64,000 nucleotides of DNA from Shumkonia mesophila (GTDB lineage Bacteria; Pseudomonadota; Alphaproteobacteria; Rhodospirillales; Shumkoniaceae), in contig NZ_JAOTID010000002.1 in assembly GCF_026163695.1 (NCBI RefSeq), positions 27,511 to 91,510 of the forward strand, written 5' to 3'. The notes beneath the pieces are model-generated. The model was not told the origin of the DNA, did not search any database, and was given only the letters and a program-made list of their open reading frames with translations. A program made the position numbers and the translations under genes. Position 1 is the first letter of the stretch. The number at the start of each line of letters is the position of its first letter. This document shows, one piece after another, positions 1 through 6,839 of this stretch.

Positions 1-375
1 GGGATCGGCCGAAAAAAGGAAAGTTCACCGAAGAGAACTCACCACCGAGAACACTGAGAACACCGAGAAAGACACTGAGGAAGATGTGATGCGCGGGCTT
101 CGCCCGCGCTTTCAGACTTTCTCTGTGGCCCTCTGTGTTCTCAGTGTTCTCGGTGGTGAATTTCCTCTTTGGGCGCCTCAACTCGTCGGCGCGGCGCAGC
201 GGCGCCAGATTTATGGGGATCGGCCGAAAAAAGGAAAGTTCACCGAAGAGAACTCACCACCGAGAACACTGAGAACACCGAGAAAGACACTGGGGAAGAT
301 GTGATGCGCGGGCAACGCCCATGCTTTCAGAATTTCTCTGTGACCCTCTGTGTTCTCGGTGTTCTCGGTGGTGAA
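1..375. repeat. Tandem 215-bp palindromic repeat
   Basis: Bases 1-160 recur at 216-375 with few changes, a period of 215 bp. Each copy holds an imperfect inverted repeat: the left arm starts CACCACCGAGAACACTGAG (from base 40) and its reverse complement ends near base 158, built from short ACCGAGAACAC-type units. No credible gene lies in 1-388; the short open frames there simply follow the repeat. Each unit would fold into a long hairpin in RNA or single-stranded DNA, resembling the dispersed palindromic repeats found between genes in many proteobacteria. The left edge is cut by the window, so more copies may exist. Confidence 0.85.
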
Positions 376-388
376 CCCTTCTTCCCCC

Positions 389-736
389 TCACGCCCCGGC
401 CGGGGGTTCGCTGCCGTAGCGGCGCACCCGCACCTTTTCCAGCGTGATCAGGCCGCTGCCCATCATCGGCTCGACGGCGGCCAGGAACGCCTCGATCTTG
501 TCCTCGGCCTCGACGATCTCGACCACCACCGGCAGGTCCTCGGAAAGGCGCAGGATCTTGGCGGTGTGCAGCCGGCTGGAGCGCCCATATCCCATGGGGC
601 CGCGCAGCACGGTGGCGCCCGCCATCTGCATCTCGCGGGCCTTGAGGACCAGGGCCTCGTAAAGCGGCCGCCCGTCGGCCCGGTCGTTCTCGCCCAAAAA
701 GATCCGCAACAGCGCCGCGTCCCTGACCAGGTTCAT
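389..736 (-). CDS. DUF190 family protein (PII-like fold), CrcB partner
   Basis: A 115-residue soluble protein of the DUF190 family, which has a PII-like ferredoxin fold and is very often encoded beside crcB. The N-terminal stretch LLRIFLGENDRADGRPLYEAL is typical, and the length matches the family. An AGGAGG ribosome site sits 8 bases before the ATG. It lies downstream of the fluoride channel gene crcB on the same strand, separated by 129 bp of GC-rich palindromic repeat, and the two are probably co-transcribed. The biochemical role of DUF190 is not established; a regulatory or accessory part in fluoride export is inferred from context. Confidence 0.85.
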   Translation of the reverse strand: MNLVRDAALLRIFLGENDRADGRPLYEALVLKAREMQMAGATVLRGPMGYGRSSRLHTAKILRLSEDLPVVVEIVEAEDKIEAFLAAVEPMMGSGLITLEKVRVRRYGSEPPAGA

Positions 737-761
737 GTCCTTTGCCTCCTAAGCTTCGCCA

Positions 762-863
762 CCCCCACCCCAACCCTCCCCCATCGAGGGGGAGGGAGTC
801 ATTTCTTCGCCTATCTTTCCATTCCCTCCCCCCTTGTGGGGGAGGGACAGGGAGGGGGGGCCT
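762..863. repeat. Dispersed GC-rich palindromes
   Basis: Two short palindromes of the CCCTCCCCC-ATCGA-GGGGGAGGG and CCCTCCCC-CCTTGTG-GGGGAGGG kind fill the gap between crcB and the DUF190 gene. The same elements recur at about 1340-1490, 6699-6838 and 9719-9853. They look like the REP-like elements of alphaproteobacterial genomes and could act as transcription attenuators or mRNA stabilisers. Confidence 0.7.
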
Positions 864-865
864 CC

Positions 866-1249
866 CTAGCGGTTGATCGCCGCGCCCAGGGCCCAGCCGG
901 CCCACACCGCGACCAGGCACACCGCCACCGAGGCGGCGACGTTGAGCCCGGCGCGCAGCCATTCGCCGTCCTGGGCCAGGCTCAGCGTCTGCAGGCTGAA
1001 CGACGAGAAGGTGGTGAATCCGCCCAGCACCCCCATCATGATGAACTGGCGGGCCTCGCTGCCCACCAGCAGGCGCCCGTCCGGCCCGGTCAGCGCGGCG
1101 ACCAGCCCGATGATCAGCGATCCCACGGCGTTCACCGTCAGCGTCCCCCACGGAAAGGTCTCGCCGACGGCGCGCGCGACCAGCCCCGAGCACCAATAGC
1201 GGGCGCCGCCGCCCAGCGCGCTGCCGATCATCACCCAAAGCGCCGTCAT
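866..1249 (-). CDS. crcB: Fluoride ion channel CrcB/Fluc
   Basis: A 127-residue, four-helix membrane protein of the CrcB/Fluc family, which works as a dual-topology dimer and exports fluoride across the inner membrane. The family signatures are intact: GGGARY at residues 13-18, GTLTVNAVGS at 35-44 with the pore Asn40, and GGFTTFSSF at 76-84 with the two channel-lining phenylalanines (81 and 84). Length is normal. I looked for a fluoride riboswitch in front of the start and did not see its conserved core. The DUF190 gene follows on the same strand. Confidence 0.95.
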   Translation of the reverse strand: MTALWVMIGSALGGGARYWCSGLVARAVGETFPWGTLTVNAVGSLIIGLVAALTGPDGRLLVGSEARQFIMMGVLGGFTTFSSFSLQTLSLAQDGEWLRAGLNVAASVAVCLVAVWAGWALGAAINR

Positions 1250-1339
1250 GCCCCGTTCTCCGTCTGCGATCCGCGCCGCCAGCGTGGCCGCTGCCCGGCC
1301 CCGCTGTCAACCGGCAAGGCGGCCATCTCGCCGCCGCCC

Positions 1340-1490
1340 TCACCCCCACCCCGACCCTCCCCCGTCGAGGGGGAGGGGGACAAGAAGTCGCGTTCCCTCC
1401 CCATCGAGGGGGAGAAGGGCGGGAGCGGGAAGGCGAAGCGGCGCCGCCGCGTTCCCTCCCCCCTTCGCGGGGGAGGGACAGGGAGGGGGG
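1340..1490. repeat. Dispersed GC-rich palindromes
   Basis: Three consecutive palindromes with GGGGGAGGG-type arms, closely related to those at 762-863, 6699-6838 and 9719-9853. They occupy the gap between the divergent crcB and cytosine deaminase genes. Just downstream, at 1506-1540, an 11-base unit CCACGCCCCCG/TGCGCCACGCC is repeated in tandem. Confidence 0.65.
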
Positions 1491-1596
1491 CAACCCCAAG
1501 CCGCCACGCCCCCGTGCGCCACGCCCCCGTGCGCCGCGCCGCGAAACACGCTATGCTGGCGCCGCCATTCCGCCACCAGCCCGGGAGACCCACGCC

Positions 1597-2079
1597 ATGC
1601 GAGAAGACACCCTCGCCCCGCACCGCCAGTTCATGAAAGAGGCCCTGGAACAGGCCCGCGTCAGCTTCGAGGACCAGGGTGGCATCCCCGTCGGCGCCGT
1701 CATGGTGCGGGCGGGCCAGGTCATCGCGCGCGGCCACAACAACCGCGTGCAGAAGGGCAGCCCCATCCTGCACGGCGAAACCGACTGCATCCAGAACCTC
1801 GGCCGCCAGAAAACCTATCGCGACGTCACCCTCTACACCACGCTGAGCCCGTGCATGATGTGCGCCGGCACCATCGTGCAGTTCGGCATCCCGCGCGTGG
1901 TGGTCGGCCAGACCGCGGTGGACTGGCCGGCCGACAAGCCCTTCACCGGCAACGTCGAGTTCCTTAAGCAGCGCGGCGTCGAGGTGATCCTGCTGGAAGA
2001 CCCCGCCTGCAAGGCGCTCTTCGACGAATTCCTCAGGAAGAACCCCGAGGTGTGGCTGGAGGATATCGGCGAGGAGTAG
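1597..2079 (+). CDS. Cytosine deaminase, yeast FCY1 type
   Basis: A 160-residue zinc deaminase of the CDA/dCMP deaminase fold. Zinc ligands His59 (in HGETD, with catalytic Glu61), Cys86 and Cys89 (SPCMMC) are present. Unlike the large amidohydrolase CodA of E. coli, this protein follows the small fungal cytosine deaminase over its whole length, including the LYTTLSPC core, the GIPRVVVG strand and the closing WLEDIGEE tail that packs over the active site in the yeast enzyme. The likely reaction is cytosine to uracil plus ammonia, for pyrimidine salvage. A related nucleobase or nucleoside substrate cannot be excluded. It stands alone on the plus strand. Confidence 0.8.
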   Translation: MREDTLAPHRQFMKEALEQARVSFEDQGGIPVGAVMVRAGQVIARGHNNRVQKGSPILHGETDCIQNLGRQKTYRDVTLYTTLSPCMMCAGTIVQFGIPRVVVGQTAVDWPADKPFTGNVEFLKQRGVEVILLEDPACKALFDEFLRKNPEVWLEDIGEE

Positions 2080-2113
2080 GGGCGGAACATCTAAGGGGGG
2101 ATGCGTGACCGGT

Positions 2114-2143
2114 AATGTCCGCTCCTGACCCTGAGCAGACATT
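2114..2143. repeat. Palindromic repeat (AATGTC...GACATT)
   Basis: A 30-bp imperfect palindrome: AATGTCCGCTC, an 8-base centre, then GAGCAGACATT. It sits at the left border of the AT-richer accessory patch. Similar AATGTCCGCT...AGCGGACATT elements are common intergenic repeats in proteobacteria, as far as I recall. No T-tract follows, so it is not an obvious terminator. Confidence 0.55.
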
Positions 2144-2196
2144 CGAAACTGAGTTGGGCCGTTGTGTGGCGCTTCGCTTATCCATAAAATCTGAGC

Positions 2197-3321
2197 ATGA
2201 GCACACTGACCCCAATCGGAGCGCGACTACAGATGGCGCTGGATGCCGAGTACTTGCGCATGGAAAACGATTGGTTCTTCAAGTGGCACTATATCGGGGG
2301 CGATAGCGTCGTTGAGATCGACGGGTTCGACGGCAGGATGATTAAGTTTGGCGGGGTCAAATTCTTCGGCACTGCTCGTGACGTCTATTGGGACACGATC
2401 CAGCGATACGCGCGGCAGAAGGTTGGCCATCTGTTCGACGAGCTTGAGGTCGAGTTGCAGAAATATCCCCTTGAAATCCGATCGAATGCGCTGAACGAAG
2501 CCCAGTCACTCATTCGCGTCTTCGTAGGGACAATCCGGAAGGCAGCAGTCGACAAGGACCGTATTCTCCGGGGGAATGGCGTCAAGTTCCCGCCCCAACA
2601 GGACCTTGGGAATTGGGCTGGCGCGCGACCCCTTGATGTTGAGGCGCGCATAGCGACTTTGCGGCATATCTATTGCGACATGGAGGTTGCCAAAGGAGGA
2701 GACGGCATGGTCTTCAGTAATATGATGAGGGACAAGGTCACGTTGGTGAAGGCCGACGGCACGGTCGTACGCGAGAACATCCAGGCGCAAGTCTCTACCG
2801 GCCGGATCATCACGTTCGACGCCGACCTGCCGCTTGAGCCGGCCGACCACTATTTGCGGTCCCTACCATCCGGGCTAGTCGAGGATTACGTGGTGGACGA
2901 TCCGAATTTCATGACGGGCATTCAGGGCATCCCATCCAGCTTCCAGTCCAAGGTGCATCGGAGTACGGAAGCAGCCGCCCAGGCACAGCAGGTCGTCCAG
3001 CGTATAACGAACAACTTCCACGGCAGCAATTCACGCGTCACCTTCGGTACGGATAACAGCATCAACGTGGTCAACCAGCTTCGGCCAATGGAGGTTGCTA
3101 GCCTCGTCGAGCAGATCAAGCCGCACCTGGACTCGCTACCCGAGCCGCAGCGCACCGAGATCGCTGCGCCCCTACGGCTCTTGGAGGATGAGATCAAGAG
3201 CGGTTCACCTGAGCCTTCGACGGTGCAGGGGGCACTGCGGTCCATCCAGACCGTGCTGGAGGGTGCCGCCGGCAATCTTATTGCAGCGGGGATTCTGGCG
3301 TTGATTTCGAAGATGCTGTGA
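2197..3321 (+). CDS. Unknown protein with C-terminal membrane anchor; defence-like context
   Basis: A 374-residue protein that I cannot assign to a named family with certainty. Three parts can be seen: an N-terminal region (about 1-240) with conserved-looking blocks such as FGGVKFFGTARDVYW and LPSGLVEDYVV; a linker around residues 265-290 with NSRVTFGTDNSINVV, a GTDNS-type linker I associate with AbiTii-like and other phage-defence proteins; and a helical C-terminus ending GAAGNLIAAGILALISKML, a probable membrane segment. Base composition is clearly more AT-rich than the neighbouring housekeeping genes. It precedes a nuclease-like gene on the same strand after a 289-bp gap. A defence role is inference only. 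Confidence 0.6.
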   Translation: MSTLTPIGARLQMALDAEYLRMENDWFFKWHYIGGDSVVEIDGFDGRMIKFGGVKFFGTARDVYWDTIQRYARQKVGHLFDELEVELQKYPLEIRSNALNEAQSLIRVFVGTIRKAAVDKDRILRGNGVKFPPQQDLGNWAGARPLDVEARIATLRHIYCDMEVAKGGDGMVFSNMMRDKVTLVKADGTVVRENIQAQVSTGRIITFDADLPLEPADHYLRSLPSGLVEDYVVDDPNFMTGIQGIPSSFQSKVHRSTEAAAQAQQVVQRITNNFHGSNSRVTFGTDNSINVVNQLRPMEVASLVEQIKPHLDSLPEPQRTEIAAPLRLLEDEIKSGSPEPSTVQGALRSIQTVLEGAAGNLIAAGILALISKML

Positions 3322-3610
3322 TTTTCGCCGTCTTAGAATGTCAACTCTGTCCTAGCTTCCGTTTCTCCGCATCGAGTCAGGGCAGATCATTTGAAAGTGG
3401 TGGTCAGCTTTTGGCACGCCCAGCCGGCCAGCACCCGTGGTCCATCCGGTAGATGTTGACCCAATGCGGACCTGCGTATTAACCGCATCGGCATCAGTCA
3501 GCACAGGCAGCCGGCGAAAGGTGGCCGTAGAGCGCAACCACTAGTGATCTCAGTCTCGGTTAAAAGGTTCTACCATGGTAATTTAGATTGCTATTAGGAG
3601 GGAGGGGCAG

Positions 3611-5086
3611 ATGGGCACGTTCTTCAGCGATACTTTTGGCATTGAGCCCGAGACCTTGGACGCTTATGGCGCCTTCGATATTTCGGTCATAAATGATCTG
3701 CCATTGTTCATTGACCCCTTTTTGCTTTTTCACAGCGAGAAAGAGGAATACCAGGCGCTGCACCGGCAAATTATCGACTACCTGGTGTTTCTGCGCGACC
3801 GCGCAACGGCCGGGCCGGTAAGCGACGGCCTGCTGCGAAACTGGTACTGTTTCCCCGAGGTCAAACAGAACTGGCTCGGATTTTCCCTCGTCGGCAATGG
3901 CGGTAGGGGCCTAGGCATCGAGTTCGCCCGGGAGTTAAACCGTAATCTCGGGGCGGTTTTTAGAGATTTCGGTGGCGAGAGGATTACCGAGAGCAGCCAC
4001 CTAGAGAAGGTCTGCCTCATCGCCGACGGTGTTGGCCGGGACAATATCAGTGACTTCGTTACAAACCTCATCCAGGACTTCCTGTGCCGGTACACGGAGG
4101 AATTTGCCCGCGAGCACATATCTGACGACCACCTACGTGACGTGCCTATAGACCGCGCCGTCTTCAACTACGAGACCGAGAGCTGGCAGCGGCGCAAATA
4201 TCGTCTGCCCTGGTGCGAGGACGACTTCATCATCCTTACGCCAAAGGACACGCTCACTCGTGACGATACTTGGATTAACCGGGGCGATATGATAGCCGGG
4301 TTTGAGCAGATTCCAGCGGCCATACCCGATGCACAGCTGCGGGCGTCTGTGACCAACTACTTCCATTTGGTGCTTAGCCGCCGCCCTAGGCCCAAGAAGG
4401 CGCCTACTGCGGGGGAGCGTCATGCGGCGGCGGCCGAGACCATCCGGCAATTCCCCGATCTGATTGACTACTACATCAGACTCAAGGAGATGACCGGCGA
4501 TGATGCCGCCGATGTGAGTGCCGAGAAGGTGCTGCTGACCGAAATGTTCTTCTCGCAGCGCATGCGGGAAATCTTACAGCCGCAGCTCGAACAGACCGGC
4601 TTCTACAAGATTGCCGGCGGTACCTACTCCGAAGCCCACACGCGCCTTGCCTACCTCAAGCATGCCATCGAGGACCAAGGCTGCTGGCGCATCTTTTACG
4701 ACAATGAAGGTAAGCCCGTTGAGCGGGAAAAGGACATCCAAATCCTTTTCCGCCTAGTGTGGTTCGGCACCCGGTCGGACATTGGGCCGGAGGCCAATGA
4801 CGGCCGCGGACCGGCAGACTTTAAGGTGTCCCGGGGTCGCCATAAGACCTTGGTCGAGATGAAGCTCGCCAAGAACAGTAGGCTTGAGGCCAACTTGCAA
4901 AAGCAGGTCGAGACCTATCAAGCGGCAGCGGATGCAGAGCGTGGTATTAAGGCTATCATCTATTTCAGCTACGACCAACTTATGCGAGTCCGCCATATCC
5001 TAAAGCGCCTCAAGTTAGAGGGTAGCCAAGACATTGTGCTGTTGGACGCCCGCAGCGACAACAAACCGTCAGCGTCGAAAGCGTGA
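3611..5086 (+). CDS. PD-(D/E)XK nuclease-like protein, possible defence gene
   Basis: A 491-residue protein with no family name I can give. A strong ribosome site (TTAGGAGGGAGGGG) supports the ATG. Near the C-terminus it carries the arrangement of a PD-(D/E)XK restriction-like nuclease: Asp403 in PADFKV, then Glu416-x-Lys418 in LVEMK, followed by a helix with KQVETYQ (about 431-437), a glutamine-containing helix often seen in this superfamily. The N-terminal 380 residues (opening FGIEPETLDAYGAFDISVINDLPLFIDP) are probably a recognition or regulatory module. Composition is AT-rich, matching its neighbour at 2197-3321, which suggests the two arrived together. A stand-alone anti-phage or DNA-restriction role is likely but unproven. 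Confidence 0.6.
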   Translation: MGTFFSDTFGIEPETLDAYGAFDISVINDLPLFIDPFLLFHSEKEEYQALHRQIIDYLVFLRDRATAGPVSDGLLRNWYCFPEVKQNWLGFSLVGNGGRGLGIEFARELNRNLGAVFRDFGGERITESSHLEKVCLIADGVGRDNISDFVTNLIQDFLCRYTEEFAREHISDDHLRDVPIDRAVFNYETESWQRRKYRLPWCEDDFIILTPKDTLTRDDTWINRGDMIAGFEQIPAAIPDAQLRASVTNYFHLVLSRRPRPKKAPTAGERHAAAAETIRQFPDLIDYYIRLKEMTGDDAADVSAEKVLLTEMFFSQRMREILQPQLEQTGFYKIAGGTYSEAHTRLAYLKHAIEDQGCWRIFYDNEGKPVEREKDIQILFRLVWFGTRSDIGPEANDGRGPADFKVSRGRHKTLVEMKLAKNSRLEANLQKQVETYQAAADAERGIKAIIYFSYDQLMRVRHILKRLKLEGSQDIVLLDARSDNKPSASKA

Positions 5087-5176
5087 TCCGGCGAGTGAAT
5101 GCGCCATACGGACTTCGAATCCGATGTCTGCTCCTGGCACAATGCGGCTGTAGTTGCGATCAAAGGATCCTCTTCC

Positions 5177-5425
5177 ATGCGCCAATGGCCATTGAAAGAC
5201 GCGAAAACTCGGTTGGGCGAGTTAATCCGGCGGGCGGAATGCGAGGGGCCGCAGGGCGTTGCCGTGTGCGGCCGGACAGCCGCCGTGTTGCTCTCGGAGG
5301 CCGACTACGCGCGCCTTGCCGGGCGGCGGGATTCGCTCGCCGCCTTCCTGGCCGCCTCGCCGCTGGCCGGGCTCGATCTCGATCTTCGGCGCGACGAGGC
5401 GCCGATCCGGCCGGCGCGATTTTAA
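5177..5425 (+). CDS. Phd/YefM-family antitoxin, no toxin partner
   Basis: An 82-residue protein whose first half is a Phd/YefM antitoxin DNA-binding domain: WPLKDAKTRLGELIRRAE, then GVAVCGRTAAVLLSEADYARL. Such proteins repress their own operon and neutralise an RNase toxin through the C-terminal tail. I chose the ATG at 5177 because homologues begin with the M-x-x-W-x-L-x-D-A-K motif; the frame is open further upstream to 5099. No RelE, PIN or Doc toxin gene follows: the next 200 bp hold only a possible pseudogene and the promoter of the lipoprotein gene. It may be an orphan regulator or a decayed toxin-antitoxin locus. Confidence 0.75.
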   Translation: MRQWPLKDAKTRLGELIRRAECEGPQGVAVCGRTAAVLLSEADYARLAGRRDSLAAFLAASPLAGLDLDLRRDEAPIRPARF

Positions 5426-5440
5426 GCTTCCGCCCCCGTT

Positions 5441-5558
5441 CTCCCAATCCTCCCGTCCCTTTCGCGACTCCCGGAACGCCTCGGTGAAGGTGCCGGCCAG
5501 GATGCCGACCGGGAGGGCCACCAGGCTCAGCGAGGCCGGCGCCGTCCGGCCGCCGATC
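5441..5558 (-). pseudogene. Possible remnant of a two-helix K+ channel C-terminus
   Basis: The minus-strand frame reads GGRTAPASLSLVALPVGILAG followed by TFTEAFRESRKGRED. This resembles the second transmembrane helix and exit of Ion_trans_2 potassium channels (usual form: G-R-x-L-A-x-x-x-x-x-x-x-x-x-A-L-P-x-G-I-L-A-x-x-F-x-E-x-F). No selectivity filter, start or clear stop accompanies it, and the part upstream overlaps the promoter of the lipoprotein gene. It is best read as a decayed fragment, or as chance similarity. Confidence 0.3.
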
Positions 5559-5582
5559 CGGGTGTGCCGTCCCGCGTTTCCC

Positions 5583-5597
5583 GCTATACTGGTGGCG
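5583..5597 (+). promoter_or_regulatory. Promoter -10 region of the lipoprotein gene
   Basis: The 15-mer GCTATACTGGTGGCG contains a consensus-like -10 box TATACT (5585-5590), 61 bp before the lipoprotein start. The identical 15-mer occurs at 14573-14587 before the VWA protein gene. No good -35 box is visible in either place. Confidence 0.45.
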
Positions 5598-5650
5598 GGG
5601 CTGGGGAAGGCGAGAACAGGGCCGGTTCGGCCGGCCGGGGGGAAGCAGTC

Positions 5651-6229
5651 ATGCGTTGGAGCGTCGTCGCGGCGGCCTGCGTCGCCGCCATCCTGGCGTT
5701 GCCCATCGGGGGATGCCAGACCACCGGAACCACCAAGGTCATCACCCAACAGCAATCCATGCTGGCGTTCGACGAAAGCGCCCGCATCATCACCCAGCCG
5801 CCGGTCCGCGAAAACCATGCGACGAGCGAGGTCCAGGTGGAGAGCTATCTGTGGCCAGGCGGGGGCATCTTCTACGTCGAGGCGTTTCCCGGCCGCCTGT
5901 TCCGCGTCGCCTATTCGGAGGCGCGCGGTCTGGAACACCTTCTCGAAAACCGGTTCCAGATCCTCAAGCTTGCCGTCGCCGGCGACGTGGCCTTCGCCAG
6001 GAACGGGTTCGGCCGCGCGCCCTATGCGGTCGGGCAACGGCCGAACGGCGAGACCTGCTTCGTGTTTTCGCAGACGCTGCGGTTCGCCATGGACGACGCC
6101 ACCACCAACTTCAACCCGGCGCAGATCTACGCCTATGGCTGGCACTGCGCACTGCCGTATGCCTGGAAGCCGGAGGAGATCGAGGCCGAGATGCTGAAGG
6201 TGGTGGAAAGCCTGCGCAGCAATCGCTGA
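5651..6229 (+). CDS. Predicted lipoprotein of unknown function
   Basis: A 192-residue exported protein. Residues 1-22 form a lipoprotein signal with hydrophobic core and lipobox LPIGGC, the Cys at 22 being the acylation site. The mature part has an aromatic-rich, mostly beta-looking sequence (ESYLWPGGGIFYVEAFPG, GETCFVFSQTLRFAM) and two cysteines (in GETCFVF and WHCALPY) that could form a disulfide in the periplasm. The ATG at 5651 is preferred to the earlier in-frame 5564 because it gives a perfect signal peptide and follows a GGGGGGAAGCAG ribosome site. I do not recognise the family. Confidence 0.7.
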   Translation: MRWSVVAAACVAAILALPIGGCQTTGTTKVITQQQSMLAFDESARIITQPPVRENHATSEVQVESYLWPGGGIFYVEAFPGRLFRVAYSEARGLEHLLENRFQILKLAVAGDVAFARNGFGRAPYAVGQRPNGETCFVFSQTLRFAMDDATTNFNPAQIYAYGWHCALPYAWKPEEIEAEMLKVVESLRSNR

Positions 6230-6255
6230 CGGCCGCGGCCGGGAGAGCGGGGGGC

Positions 6256-6284
6256 TTGACTTTTCCCTATTGTAGGTATATAGT
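6256..6284 (+). promoter_or_regulatory. Orphan consensus-like sigma-70 promoter
   Basis: TTGACT (6256-6261), a 17-bp spacer and TATAGT (6279-6284) make one of the best promoter matches in the window, with an AT-rich spacer in GC-rich surroundings. It points right, just after the lipoprotein stop, yet no plus-strand gene follows before 13347. Transcription would start near 6291 and run into a hairpin-rich region, suggesting a small RNA or a promoter left from a lost gene. Confidence 0.5.
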
Positions 6285-6337
6285 CACAGTTCCTAGGGTT
6301 CTTCGAGGCGGTCCCTAAAATTCCCGCGCGGGCGGGC

Positions 6338-6540
6338 GCCCGAAGGGGACGCGCAGCGACAACGATTCCGTCGCTCGCCCTGGACCCCCGCGTTCGCGGG
6401 GGTGACGGGAAAAAGGGGCAAGGCCTTGTTCCCCTTTCTTCAGCGTCATTCCCGCGAACGCGGGTGCCCGAAGGGGACGCGCAGCGACAATCCAGGGAAC
6501 GGTTCCGTCGCTCGTCCTGCGGGAGTGACGAAGGGGAGGG
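6338..6540. repeat. Degenerate REP-like repeats with 25-bp direct repeat
   Basis: A 25-bp sequence GCCCGAAGGGGACGCGCAGC plus GACAA occurs at 6338-6362 and 6466-6490. The copies lie among CCCGCGTTCGCGGGGG-type hairpins; the one at 6384-6403 has a perfect 9-bp stem. The order resembles the common TCATTCCCGCGAACGCGGG...TCCAGGG REP element interrupted by the 25-bp unit. The whole 6230-6839 gap carries no recognisable gene. Confidence 0.6.
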
Positions 6541-6583
6541 GGCGTCGGAAGGGGTTAGGGTCCTGAAAACAAAGAAGAAAAAG

Positions 6584-6689
6584 GCAAAATGACGAGAAAT
6601 GACGATAGTTTTTTCGGCGATTCCGGCGTTTCTTGTTTGATTTCAAGGGGTTGAGCCAAACCGCCAAAACCGGATTCTCGTCATTTTGC
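6584..6689. repeat. AT-rich segment bounded by 15-bp perfect inverted repeats
   Basis: GCAAAATGACGAGAA at 6584-6598 is repeated in perfect inverted form at 6675-6689, enclosing 76 bp that are much more AT-rich than their surroundings. The layout is like a very small MITE or a large stem-loop. No target-site duplication is obvious. A 21-codon frame starting at 6590 inside it has no supporting evidence. Confidence 0.5.
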
Positions 6690-6698
6690 GCCGGCATC

Positions 6699-6838
6699 AC
6701 CCCCGCCCCGACCCTCCCCCGTCGAGGGGGAGGGAGAAAGAATCGAGGGGGAGGGAGAGGAAAAGGGGCTGCGGGGCGACCGACTTCCCTCCCCCCTTTG
6801 TGGGGGAGGGTTGGGAGGGGGGGCGGCGAGGAGCCTCC
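6699..6838. repeat. Dispersed GC-rich palindromes
   Basis: This copy of the CCCTCCCCCGTCGAGGGGGAGGG element family ends right at the stop codon of the peptidase-like gene at 6840. It contains two GGGGGAGGG-type palindromes and a short duplication of the TCGAGGGGGAGGGAGA arm. Confidence 0.65.
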
Positions 6839-6839
6839 C

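Noticed and set aside
86-447. Two short open frames in the first repeat block
   Set aside because: Their sequences simply translate the ACCGAGAACAC repeats, and they overlap each other in different frames.
1250-1340. Fluoride riboswitch before crcB
   Set aside because: I looked for the conserved GG-GAUGG/CC...GC-AUG core upstream of the crcB start on the minus strand and did not find it.
3322-3610. Possible gene or transposon remnant between the two accessory genes
   Set aside because: A 61-codon minus-strand frame exists, but no motif, ribosome site or insertion sequence end could be recognised. The gap holds only the ribosome site of the next gene.
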